Source: Thalassospira sp. MCCC 1A01428
GTDB taxonomy: Bacteria; Pseudomonadota; Alphaproteobacteria; Rhodospirillales; Thalassospiraceae
Assembly: GCF_002115825.1 (NCBI RefSeq)
Contig: NZ_JFJZ01000006.1
Location: 124,001-188,000, forward strand
Reading direction: 5' to 3'
Length of the DNA: 64,000 nucleotides
Made by a program: the position numbers and the translations under genes. The notes beneath the pieces were generated by a model. It worked only from the letters and a program-made list of their open reading frames with translations, searched no databases and was not told the DNA's origin. Shown in pieces: positions 25,119-32,564 of the stretch (its first letter is position 1; each line of letters starts with the position of its first letter).

Positions 25119-25139
25119 TTTGAATTGCTTTAATTCAAA
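25119..25139. repeat. Inverted repeat upstream of phaZ
   Basis: TTTGAATT (25119-25126) and AATTCAAA (25132-25139) with a 5-base spacer, 110 bp before phaZ; a second overlapping pairing CAATTCAA/TTGAATTG lies just to its left. Possible operator. Confidence 0.35.
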
Positions 25140-25222
25140 ACCTTATTGTTGTTAACGTATGATGAATTTATGACTGTTGTCACTGATTCAAACGAAGATT
25201 AGCCTTGATGTCGAGTGAAATT

Positions 25223-25255
25223 TTGCGGTGCAGCGCAAGTTGTTGCAATGCAACA
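25223..25255. promoter_or_regulatory. Paired TGC/GCA dyads, PhaR-like
   Basis: TTGCG-N6-CGCAA (25223-25238) and the near-perfect palindrome TGTTGCAATGCAACA (25241-25255) lie side by side ~220 bp before phaZ. The second contains TGC-N3-GCA, similar to sites reported for the polyester regulator PhaR in other alphaproteobacteria. Assignment is inferred. Confidence 0.4.
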
Positions 25256-25521
25256 GAAGTTCGCGTCCGGTTTTTTACCCGTTTGGACCTGTGTCGGCAC
25301 CAGCCGGTCAAAAAACTGACTCGGGCTGTTAAGGCGTCGGTTTTTATTTCAAATCGACTGGCCTGGTACCAAACAATGCAGATGTGATCGATGCCGACAT
25401 TTGCATGTTTATTCCGGGGGATGGCGGGCGTGATGGCATGTTATTGTTGCCAAGCCTGTTATGACCGGCAAATGCAAGGTACCGGGCAAATACCGTGATG
25501 TGTGCCGTGTTATGCCGCAGA

Positions 25522-25559
25522 TAAAAAAACACCGCTGCCGTGGGGAACGGACAGCGGTG
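25522..25559 (-). terminator. Terminator of the LexA-boxed small locus
   Basis: CACCGCTG (25530-25537) pairs with CAGCGGTG (25552-25559), with an inner CCGT/ACGG pairing. Read leftward it is followed by seven T (25523-25529). It ends the unit that begins at 25817. Confidence 0.85.
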
Positions 25560-25581
25560 CCAGTTGCGCGGTTGTAAAGGA

Positions 25582-25667
25582 TTTGAACGGGACGGGCGGA
25601 ACAACGGCAAACGGGGAAGGGGTGCGGGGTTGTCTACCGTTGGGTATGGGAAGCCGTCCCGTTCAAA
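25582..25667 (-). ncRNA. Candidate structured RNA with C-rich loop
   Basis: On the minus strand TTTGAACGGGACGG (25667-25654) pairs perfectly with CCGTCCCGTTCAAA (25595-25582), 14 bp. Inside, CAACGG pairs with CCGTTG, leaving a ~29-base loop that contains CCCCGCACCCCTTCCCC. It starts 18 bases after the small gene's stop codon and ends 22 bases before a strong terminator, so it is either a structured 3' end or a processed small RNA. C-rich loops complementary to Shine-Dalgarno sequences are known in alphaproteobacterial small RNAs. I recognise no named family. The opposite strand has several G runs and could form a quadruplex. Confidence 0.55.
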
Positions 25668-25685
25668 ACTTTGAAGAACGTGCGG

Positions 25686-25817
25686 TTAGATCAGACCCCG
25701 GAGGGTTTGCGCCATGCCCAGTGCAATAACGAACAGGAAAAACCCGGTGCTACCGACAACGGCAACAGTGCTGCATACATCGTTAAGGCGACGGGGATTC
25801 TGAAGTAATTTCATCAT
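25686..25817 (-). CDS. 43-residue single-pass membrane protein, LexA-boxed
   Basis: A short gene with a perfect AAGGAGG 8 bases before ATG 25817 (a second ATG follows directly). The product has a basic N terminus (KLLQNPRRLND), one membrane helix (residues ~16-36, VAVVGSTGFFLFVIALGMA) and a short basic tail TLRGLI. I do not recognise a family. Its promoter carries two LexA-type boxes facing each other, which makes it a probable DNA-damage-induced membrane peptide. Known SOS peptides of this size and topology either block division (SidA of Caulobacter) or depolarise the membrane (TisB of E. coli); no sequence similarity is claimed. A structured RNA and terminator follow. Confidence 0.7.
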   Translation of the reverse strand: MMKLLQNPRRLNDVCSTVAVVGSTGFFLFVIALGMAQTLRGLI

Positions 25818-25853
25818 GGCTGCGACCTCCTTGATCTGTCTGAAGTCACTCTA

Positions 25854-25893
25854 TTGTTCTGATTTTGTTCCATCAAGAACAAAATCAGAACAA
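25854..25893. promoter_or_regulatory. Two facing LexA boxes in a 17-bp perfect dyad, with promoter
   Basis: TTGTTCTGATTTTGTTC (25854-25870), 6-base spacer, then its exact reverse complement (25877-25893). Each arm is GTTC-N7-GTTC (or GAAC-N7-GAAC), the direct-repeat SOS box of alphaproteobacterial LexA. Read leftward, TTGATG inside the dyad and TAGAGT 17 bases later make a promoter for the 43-codon gene, so LexA would cover it. Confidence 0.75.
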
Positions 25894-26139
25894 AAAATGA
25901 TTTTCGAATTATATTATTGTTTTTAAACGATTTTTTGAAAAATGTTTTTTTTTGTTCTCATCGATTCTGCCTCAAAAAGAACGGATTTTGCAAAAGACTC
26001 GGCAATTTCGACGATGAAAACGGGGCAAACATGTTTTTGTTCTGTGCGTTTCGGGTGGCCATAATGCAGAACGTGAAACATGTGAAAGGCGAATGGCCAT
26101 AAAGTGCAGGGGATGAGGCCGGTTTGATGATCGGGAATA
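25894..26139. other. AT-rich gene-free stretch
   Basis: No supported gene. It is AT-rich to ~25960, then holds a long-range dyad at 26029-26083: ACATGTTT/AAACATGT enclosing GTTCTG/CAGAAC with a 22-base loop. Function unknown. Confidence 0.35.
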
Positions 26140-26162
26140 TTGCCCGGCGTAAGGCCGGGCAA
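26140..26162. terminator. Hairpin downstream of the MFS efflux gene
   Basis: TTGCCCGGC (26140-26148), loop GTAAG, GCCGGGCAA (26154-26162). It lies 79 bp past the MFS stop (minus strand). The T run is weak. Confidence 0.55.
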
Positions 26163-26241
26163 GGGTGTTTCAACTGGCCTAAAATATAAAGGGCGACAGG
26201 GGTTAGGGCACAGATCCGATCAGGATGGCACCATGGCGTGA

Positions 26242-27465
26242 TTACGCCGTGCGGGGTTTCGTCGACGGGCTGGTGCGGCCCTTGCGGGTGCTGAAAATGA
26301 CCATCGGCACCGCCAGGGCATAGATTGCCACAACACTTAACCAGATAGCGCCAGGCCATGTTTTTTGAACCAGCATGTAAAATGCCGAAAATGCCAGTGG
26401 ACCAATGACAGTTGCCAGGCTGGTCGCGGATGTCAGCACACCCTGTAATTGACCCTGCCGGTCGGGGGTAACCTTGCGGGTGGCTAGTGCCTGAAAGGCC
26501 GGGGTGCCGATGCTGGCCAGGGCAAATATCGGCATGATGGCAAAAATGATCCATCCTTGCCGGGCAAAGGCCATAACAAGCAGGGCAAGGCAGGCACAGC
26601 AAATACCGGCAATAACGGCCCCGCGTTCGCCAAAAAGCCGTGTGGCCGGGCCAGGCAAAAAGGCCTGAACCAGTGTTTGACAAATGCCAAACATTCCTAG
26701 CGACAAGCCGATCCACAAGCCATTCCATTGAAATGTATCGGCCCCCCACAGCGCCCAGCAGGTGCCATAGGCCTCGCCTGTACCGCTTAGCAGAAAAAAG
26801 ACCAGTACAACGGGCAAAAGCCCGACCATGGAAAACACCCAGCGTAACGGTGCCAGCGGGTTAAACGTGGAAAGCGGGATTTTTTGCCCGGTTTTGGGGC
26901 GGGTTTCAGGCAGGATGAAAAAGGCCAGGATAAAATTATACCCATTAAGAATTGCCGCAGCGATGAAGGGCAGTCTTACCCAGGAATCCCCCAATACACC
27001 GCCTAAAACCGGGCCAATAATAAAACCGGCACCAAACATGGCGTTCATCAGGCCAAACCGGCGTGCGCGGTCTTTCTCGGCGGAAATATCGGTGATGTAG
27101 GCCGATGCGACCGAAGCATTGGCACCGGTAAGCCCGGCAATCAGACGGCCAAGCAACAACATCCATAGATGCGGGGCAAAGGCCATGATCGTGTAATTGA
27201 TCGCCGCCCCCGCCAGCGAAACCAGAAGAACCGGCCGTCGCCCCAGATTATCGCTAAGCGCGCCAAGAACCGGGGCGAAAATGAACTGCATGACGGCATA
27301 AAGCGACGTCATGATGCCGATATAGAACGTCACATTTCCGCCCTGTGTGACCTCCGATAGCAGGCGGGGCAAAATCGGAAAAACAAGGCTGATGCCCACG
27401 GCATCAAGGCAAAGGGCAAAATATATGACAATCAGGGGGCGGTTGGCATTCGGGGATGGTTTCAT
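26242..27465 (-). CDS. MFS drug efflux protein, TetA-like
   Basis: A 407-residue twelve-helix major facilitator of the DHA1 group. The antiporter motif A appears as GALSDNLGRRPVLLVSL (~residues 70-86) and motif C as GAGFIIGPVLGG (~150). Overall pattern (LCLDAVGISLVFPILPRLL at the start, ADTFQWNGLWIGLSLGMFG in the second half) closely follows the TetA/multidrug branch. ATG 27465 is chosen; the only earlier start is a TTG without support. It diverges from a TetR gene with shared operators, the classic efflux-pump arrangement. The substrate is not known and tetracycline resistance should not be assumed. Confidence 0.88.
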   Translation of the reverse strand: MKPSPNANRPLIVIYFALCLDAVGISLVFPILPRLLSEVTQGGNVTFYIGIMTSLYAVMQFIFAPVLGALSDNLGRRPVLLVSLAGAAINYTIMAFAPHLWMLLLGRLIAGLTGANASVASAYITDISAEKDRARRFGLMNAMFGAGFIIGPVLGGVLGDSWVRLPFIAAAILNGYNFILAFFILPETRPKTGQKIPLSTFNPLAPLRWVFSMVGLLPVVLVFFLLSGTGEAYGTCWALWGADTFQWNGLWIGLSLGMFGICQTLVQAFLPGPATRLFGERGAVIAGICCACLALLVMAFARQGWIIFAIMPIFALASIGTPAFQALATRKVTPDRQGQLQGVLTSATSLATVIGPLAFSAFYMLVQKTWPGAIWLSVVAIYALAVPMVIFSTRKGRTSPSTKPRTA

Positions 27466-27549
27466 AAACGGGGCCTTTGGGCGCAAAACATAAGAAATAT
27501 CCGCAGTGATGTTTGGCGATGGTACGTGCCGGGTGTTGCGGTATTTTTA

Positions 27550-27633
27550 TGTACTTGATCAATAAATGTACTAAGTACAATTTATTTGCGCCCGAATGGA
27601 TGCAAAGTCAATATTGAATGTGTACTCGGTACA
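27550..27633. promoter_or_regulatory. TetR-type operators between efflux pump and repressor
   Basis: Two perfect dyads of the same form, TGTAC-taa-GTACA (27567-27579) and TGTAC-tcg-GTACA (27621-27633), plus a lone TGTAC at 27550. They lie between the divergent genes, as expected for autoregulation by the TetR protein. Confidence 0.7.
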
Positions 27634-27656
27634 AAAACAGGTTTATCAATGTCGGC

Positions 27657-28340
27657 ATGGTAGAGAAAACAGACCCCGTATCATTATCGTCATCATCGGC
27701 CCCGCAGGATCGCCGGTCGCGCAAACGTTTGGCGACACGACGCAGTATTTCCCAGGTGGCAGACCGCTTGTTTCGCGAACGCGGGTTTGAAAATGTAACT
27801 GTTGACGAGATTGCCGCCGCCGCCGACGTGGGCCGCATGACCGTGTTCAACCATTTTCCGCGCAAAGAGGACATGTTCTTTGACCGGGATGAAGAAGGGC
27901 GCGAAGCCTTGCGCGGGGCATTGTTAAACCGCGCCCCCGGTATCGCCCCGGTCGAGGCGCTGCGCCTTTTGGCGCATCAACTGGTGCAAGAACAAAGGCC
28001 TTATGTTCAGTTTTCTGCCCTTAGCCAGCCTTTTGTTGAAACCATCGAACGCAGCGAAACCCTTAAGGCCCGTGCCCGCGCCATTCGCAGTGAACTGGAA
28101 CATGAAGTGGCAACTGCGATGGCAAAAGGCGTTGGGCGCCCCCCGTCGGACCCGGATGCATTTCTGGCCGCCAGCCTTTTACTGGCAGGATGGTCGGTTG
28201 CCTTTGTCGAAGGGCATCGCACCTTTCGCAAGACACAGGATTCCGGAATGGCAACCGCGCTGTTCCTGGCGATTATCGATAAAGCCACTGTCGGAATACA
28301 GGCCGCATTGGCAGATACACCTTATGCGTCATCCTCCTGA
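27657..28340 (+). CDS. TetR-family transcriptional repressor
   Basis: A 227-residue repressor. The N-terminal helix-turn-helix is clear (SQVADRLFRERGFENVTVDEIAAAADVGRMTVFNHF across about residues 30-65); the rest is the helical ligand-binding domain. It diverges from the MFS pump, so it probably represses both. A longer frame starts at ATG 27618, but the second operator dyad (27621-27633) would then lie within the first codons; ATG 27657 is therefore preferred, though neither has a strong ribosome binding site. Ligand unknown. Confidence 0.85.
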   Translation: MVEKTDPVSLSSSSAPQDRRSRKRLATRRSISQVADRLFRERGFENVTVDEIAAAADVGRMTVFNHFPRKEDMFFDRDEEGREALRGALLNRAPGIAPVEALRLLAHQLVQEQRPYVQFSALSQPFVETIERSETLKARARAIRSELEHEVATAMAKGVGRPPSDPDAFLAASLLLAGWSVAFVEGHRTFRKTQDSGMATALFLAIIDKATVGIQAALADTPYASSS

Positions 28341-28367
28341 ACCTTGCTTTCGGATCGTATTTTGCCG

Positions 28368-28826
28368 TCAGTTTGAATGTGGACCAGGGTACCAGACATA
28401 TTGGGTATCAAGTTCGTCCGATGAAACTGGTTCAAAGCCACAGCTTTGATAGAACGTGTTTGCCGGGCTATTCTTTAATGCCATCAGGCGGATGGGTAAC
28501 ATGTGTGACAGGGCTTCGTCCTTTAACCCGTCAATGATGCGTCGCCCTATGCCTGCGCCCTGGAAGTTTGGCAGAACATAGAGGTGATCAAGATATAGGT
28601 GGTCGGTTCGCTGGCGAACGACGAAAAATCCGGCCATTTCGCCGTTTTTATAAATGATCTGTGTATCGGCGGCCACGAACGAGGCCAGAAATCTGTCCCG
28701 TGCCCGCTGTGGGTCAAACCGTCCAGCAGCCTCCAGGCTGGGGCGCATCGCCACGACCCGAAGTTCTGCCAATCGATCTGCGTCTGTTTCATGTGCAGCT
28801 TCGATGCGAAATTGATTTTGCAGCAT
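28368..28826 (-). CDS. GNAT-family N-acetyltransferase
   Basis: A 152-residue GCN5-related acetyltransferase. The acetyl-CoA-binding strand and loop appear as LYLDHLYVLPNFQGAGIGRRII (Q/R-x-x-G-x-G/A at ~95-105), with NSPANTFYQSCGFEPV as the conserved motif B. GGAAAG lies 7 bases before ATG 28826. It converges on the TetR gene. Substrate not determinable. Confidence 0.85.
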   Translation of the reverse strand: MLQNQFRIEAAHETDADRLAELRVVAMRPSLEAAGRFDPQRARDRFLASFVAADTQIIYKNGEMAGFFVVRQRTDHLYLDHLYVLPNFQGAGIGRRIIDGLKDEALSHMLPIRLMALKNSPANTFYQSCGFEPVSSDELDTQYVWYPGPHSN

Positions 28827-28970
28827 AACGATCTTTCCGTATTGCCCTGTTGCTGAACGCTATAGGCCCGCGTTTATAAAGCATCACTTGCTTGCGATAC
28901 CGTTATTAAGGTCCGCGTTTTATGCCAGATCAGGCAAGCGGGGTGGGCTTAAGGTGATTTTCTGGCGGTG

Positions 28971-29963
28971 TCAGGCGATTTCTGCGGGCACACCTTTAAG
29001 CGGAATGCATTTGTCCGATGCAACACCATCGGTTTCGCTGGGCAAGGGGCGGGCAGGCACGGCACCAATTTTGGCATCGGGCATTGGCGGGTGGTCGGGA
29101 AACTGGCCGTGAATGCGGATATTATCGCGGTAATCGCGGGCTGATTTGCCACGATACTGGCGAAAGCGCCGGTTAAAATTCGACAGGTTGCTAAACCCGT
29201 TATGCTCGGCAATGCGATAAATCGGCCAATCGGTACGCGATAGCTGCACACAGGCGCGCGAGATGCGATATTCGTTCATATATTCCACCACACTGCGCCC
29301 GGTATAACGTTTGAACAGGCGATAAAAGCTGCTTTCGCTTACGCCGGCGACATTGGCCAGGGCGGCAACGCGCAACGGTTCGGCATGGTGGGCATGGATA
29401 AAGGCAATGGCGCGGTCGATGCGCAGTGAATCACTGCCGCCATCTGTATCATTGCCAAAGGATGCCGATGCCAGCGGGCCATCAATACCGCCGAGCAGGG
29501 TTTCAAGAATTTCAATGATCAACATAAAACGCTGGCGCGGGCTGGCGTCATCAAGTTTCGGGGCGATGGCCTGAATTTTGGCAACGGTTTCGCCGGTAAA
29601 CGATAATCCGCGCCGGGCTTGCTCAAACAGGCTGTAAAGATCGGAAAATTCAACGAAATCGCGGGTCAGGTTTTCAACCCATTCCTGTGACAGCCACAAA
29701 ACATAAACTTCGATCTGTTCGCTGTCAGACAGGCGCTGGCATTCCCACAAATGCGGCAGGTTGGGGCCAACCATGGCAAAATCCACGCCGTCAAACGCCT
29801 GGCGGTGGTCGCCAATCAGGCGACTGCCCCGTGCGTTTAAGGTCAGGGTCAGTTCATATTCCGGGTGCTGGTGCCAGTTACAGCGAAAATCGTCCCACAC
29901 ATAATGGAAATACCCCCATGAATATCCATCGGGGTTGGTAATGCGTTCCTGCACGATCCGCAC
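28971..29963 (-). CDS. AraC-family regulator of the sugar operon
   Basis: A 330-residue regulator with an N-terminal cupin sensor (HQHPEYELTLTLNARGSRLIGDH) and a C-terminal AraC double helix-turn-helix (VAALANVAGVSESSFYRLFKR, then IYRIAEHNGFSNLSNFNRRF). I chose GTG 29963 because AGGAGG sits 6 bases upstream; an ATG at 30008 would place its own ribosome site too close and overlaps a perfect palindrome. It diverges from the sugar-binding protein gene and probably activates or represses that operon in response to the sugar. Cupin-type AraC proteins commonly regulate sugar uptake. Confidence 0.88.
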   Translation of the reverse strand: MRIVQERITNPDGYSWGYFHYVWDDFRCNWHQHPEYELTLTLNARGSRLIGDHRQAFDGVDFAMVGPNLPHLWECQRLSDSEQIEVYVLWLSQEWVENLTRDFVEFSDLYSLFEQARRGLSFTGETVAKIQAIAPKLDDASPRQRFMLIIEILETLLGGIDGPLASASFGNDTDGGSDSLRIDRAIAFIHAHHAEPLRVAALANVAGVSESSFYRLFKRYTGRSVVEYMNEYRISRACVQLSRTDWPIYRIAEHNGFSNLSNFNRRFRQYRGKSARDYRDNIRIHGQFPDHPPMPDAKIGAVPARPLPSETDGVASDKCIPLKGVPAEIA

Positions 29964-30006
29964 TGGAGCCTCCTGCCATTTATGCTGTCTTTTGCAGAAT
30001 AGTATC

Positions 30007-30020
30007 ATCCTTTAAAGGAT
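30007..30020. promoter_or_regulatory. Perfect palindrome in the araC/sugar-operon control region
   Basis: ATCCTTTAAAGGAT is a perfect 14-bp palindrome, 44 bp before GTG 29963 and 195 bp before the binding-protein gene. A good candidate operator in the divergent region. Confidence 0.45.
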
Positions 30021-30214
30021 ATGACACTTTGAAAAGGCGTGAAGGGGCGTATCCTTTTTCCATTCGGCGTTGTCTTGGCCTGAATGATATTTCCCGCCCG
30101 GCGGGAACAAATGCAAACCGGATGACGTAAAAATATCCGGGTCAATAAAAGGGCCAGACCTGAAAAACAGGCCGTTTGCCCGGGAAAACCGATAACCATC
30201 ATAGGGAGGAATGA

Positions 30215-31489
30215 ATGACCCTGATCCAGAAGCTGCTTGCAGGTGCCGGTGTGGCAGGTACGATTTTTGTCATGGCGGGCCCGGCACAGGCCGCCAAGCT
30301 GGCAATTTCGTGCGGTGCTGTCGGCCAGGAGCTAAGCCTTTGCAAGGAAGGTGTTGAAGCCTGGTCGAAAAAGACAGGTAACGATGTTGATGTTATTTCC
30401 ACGCCCAATTCATCGACTGACCGGCTTGCTCTTTATCAGCAGATGCTGGCATCGGGTTCGTCAGATGTGGATATTTTCCAGATTGATGTCATCTGGCCGG
30501 GTATTTTGGGCAATCATTTCATCGACCTGAACGATTATATGGCCGATGAAGCCAAAGCCCATTTCAAGCCGATTATTGAAAATAACACAGTCGATGGTCG
30601 CCTGGTGGCCATGCCATGGTTTACCGATGCCGGTGTGCTTTATTACCGCAAGGATCTTTTGGATCAATATGGTGAAAACGTTCCTGAAACATGGGACCAA
30701 CTGACCAAAACCGCACAGAAAATTGAAGAAGCCGAACGCAAGAACGGCAATGACAAAATGTGGGGCTATGTTTTTCAGGGGCGCGCCTATGAGGGGCTGA
30801 CCTGTAACGCGGTTGAATGGGTTGCGTCCTATGGGGGGGGTACCATTGTTGAGACGAATGGCGATATTTCGATTAATAATGACAAGGCCAAACAGGCCAT
30901 TGCCACGGCAGCAGGATGGATCGGCACGATTTCGCCAGATGGTGTTCTGGGATATGACGAGGAAGGTGCCCGGGGTGTGTTTCAGTCGGGTAATTCGGTT
31001 TTCATGCGCAACTGGCCCTATGCGTGGGCGCTTGCCAATTCCGCCGACAGCCCGGTCAAGGGCAAAGTTGGTGTGGCCCCCTTGCCCAAAGGCGGGGACG
31101 ACGGACAATCTGCCGCGGCCCTGGGCGGTTGGCAGTTATCCGTTTCCAAATATTCCAAAAACCCCGAACTGGCGGCAGATCTGGTGAAATATCTGACATC
31201 CTATGACGAACAGAAACGCCGCGCGATCAAAGGGTCCTATAACCCGACTGTGGCTGATCTGTACAAGGATAAGGATGTGCTGGCCGCCAATCCGTTCTTT
31301 GGCGATCTTTATGAAACCTTCACCCATGCTGTGCCACGGCCATCAACGGCAACGGGCACCAATTACAACAAGGTCTCCAACGATTTCTGGCAGGCGGTAC
31401 ATGCCACCCTGTCGGGAACGCAAACGGCAGACCAGGCATTGCCCGCCCTTGAGCATAAGTTGAAACGGACCCGGCGTTCCGGCTGGTAA
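30215..31489 (+). CDS. Sugar-binding protein of ABC importer (ThuE/maltose-trehalose type)
   Basis: A 424-residue periplasmic solute-binding protein (family 1). Signal peptide MTLIQKLLAGAGVAGTIFV with cleavage after AQA. The opening of the mature part (LAISCGAVGQELSLCKEGVEAW) and SGSSDVDIFQIDVIWPGIL strongly recall trehalose/maltose/sucrose binding proteins of rhizobia (ThuE). Two Cys in the N-lobe may pair. GGGAGGA lies 6-8 bases before the ATG. First gene of a long operon with two permeases, an alpha-glucosidase, an ATPase and the Entner-Doudoroff genes, so the ligand is most likely an alpha-linked disaccharide. Confidence 0.9.
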   Translation: MTLIQKLLAGAGVAGTIFVMAGPAQAAKLAISCGAVGQELSLCKEGVEAWSKKTGNDVDVISTPNSSTDRLALYQQMLASGSSDVDIFQIDVIWPGILGNHFIDLNDYMADEAKAHFKPIIENNTVDGRLVAMPWFTDAGVLYYRKDLLDQYGENVPETWDQLTKTAQKIEEAERKNGNDKMWGYVFQGRAYEGLTCNAVEWVASYGGGTIVETNGDISINNDKAKQAIATAAGWIGTISPDGVLGYDEEGARGVFQSGNSVFMRNWPYAWALANSADSPVKGKVGVAPLPKGGDDGQSAAALGGWQLSVSKYSKNPELAADLVKYLTSYDEQKRRAIKGSYNPTVADLYKDKDVLAANPFFGDLYETFTHAVPRPSTATGTNYNKVSNDFWQAVHATLSGTQTADQALPALEHKLKRTRRSGW

Positions 31490-31499
31490 GGTACGAACC

Positions 31500-31540
31500 G
31501 GGGGTATTTCCATGTGGGGGCCGGCCCCTGAAATACCTCC
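31500..31540 (+). other. Large intercistronic stem-loop after the binding protein
   Basis: GGGGGTATTTC (31500-31510) pairs with GAAATACCTCC (31530-31540) at 10 of 11 positions, enclosing a second GGGGCC/GGCCCC stem. No T run. It likely stabilises the binding-protein mRNA or limits read-through to the permease genes. Confidence 0.55.
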
Positions 31541-31639
31541 TGGTTGCCCTCAGACAATGATCATCGGGCCATTTTAAGTGGCATGGTACAGGCCGCCCGA
31601 AAACCGGGCCGTCTTCCTTAAAATGCAAGAGCATCTGTT

Positions 31640-32563
31640 ATGGCGCATGCTTCGTCTTTAACGCGGTCCAGGCGGCGGTCAGCATGGATTTTCCTGATCC
31701 CGATGCTGGCTATTCTGGCGGTGGTGGCCGGGTGGCCGCTTCTGCGTACGTTCTATTTCGGGTTTACCGATGCCAATTTGTCCGACCTCTCGAGTTACAG
31801 CTTTATCGGCATTGAAAATTTTTATGCCGTTTATGACGGCGAGGCATATGGCCTGCTGATAGACCCCGAATGGTGGCAGGCAGTTTGGAATACCCTGTTT
31901 TTTAGCGTGATTTCCGTTTCGCTGGAAACGGCACTGGGCATGGTTGTGGCCCTGGTTTTAAACCAGAACTTTCGCGGACGTGGGTTGGTGCGCGCAGCGG
32001 TGCTTATCCCGTGGGCGATCCCCACCATTGTTTCAGCACGGATGTGGAACTGGATGCTGCATGACCAGTTTGGCATCATCAACGACATGCTGATGAAACT
32101 GGGTATTCTTTCGGCCCCCATCGCCTGGACGGCCAGCCCCGACTGGGCCATGAGCGCGGTTATTCTGGTTGATGTCTGGAAGACCACGCCTTTTATGGCC
32201 TTGCTGATTTTGGCGGCTTTGCAAATGCTGCCCGGCGATTGTTACGAAGCCGCCCGGGTGGATGGCATTCATCCGGTGCGGGTGTTTTTCAAGGTGACAT
32301 TGCCATTGATTAAACCGGCGGTGATGGTGGCGGTTATTTTCCGCGCGCTGGATGCCTTGCGGGTGTTTGACGTGATTTATGTTTTAACGCCCAACAACCC
32401 CCAAACCACCACCATGTCGGTGTATGCGCGCCAGCAACTGGTGGATTTTCAGGAAGTTGGTTATGGATCGGCGGCGTCAACATTGCTGTTTGTCGTGATC
32501 GCCTTTTGCATCATGGCCTATATTATGATCGGGCGTGTCCGCCTTGATGAAGGGGGGCATTGA
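31640..32563 (+). CDS. Sugar ABC transporter permease 1 (MalF type)
   Basis: First channel subunit of the sugar importer, 307 residues with six membrane helices. The EAA coupling loop reads EAARVDGIHPVRVFFKVTLPLI (about residues 208-229), the feature contacting the ATPase. The N terminus SAWIFLIPMLAILAVVAGWPLL is typical of MalF/UgpA-like permeases. Its stop lies 1 base before the next gene's ATG, indicating translational coupling. Confidence 0.92.
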   Translation: MAHASSLTRSRRRSAWIFLIPMLAILAVVAGWPLLRTFYFGFTDANLSDLSSYSFIGIENFYAVYDGEAYGLLIDPEWWQAVWNTLFFSVISVSLETALGMVVALVLNQNFRGRGLVRAAVLIPWAIPTIVSARMWNWMLHDQFGIINDMLMKLGILSAPIAWTASPDWAMSAVILVDVWKTTPFMALLILAALQMLPGDCYEAARVDGIHPVRVFFKVTLPLIKPAVMVAVIFRALDALRVFDVIYVLTPNNPQTTTMSVYARQQLVDFQEVGYGSAASTLLFVVIAFCIMAYIMIGRVRLDEGGH

Positions 32564-32564
32564 T

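Noticed and set aside
25917-26102. Plus-strand open frame right of the LexA dyad, which could have been a second SOS target
   Set aside because: It starts with TTG, has no ribosome site and its AT-rich sequence gives a Phe/Cys/Lys-rich product with no plausible fold.
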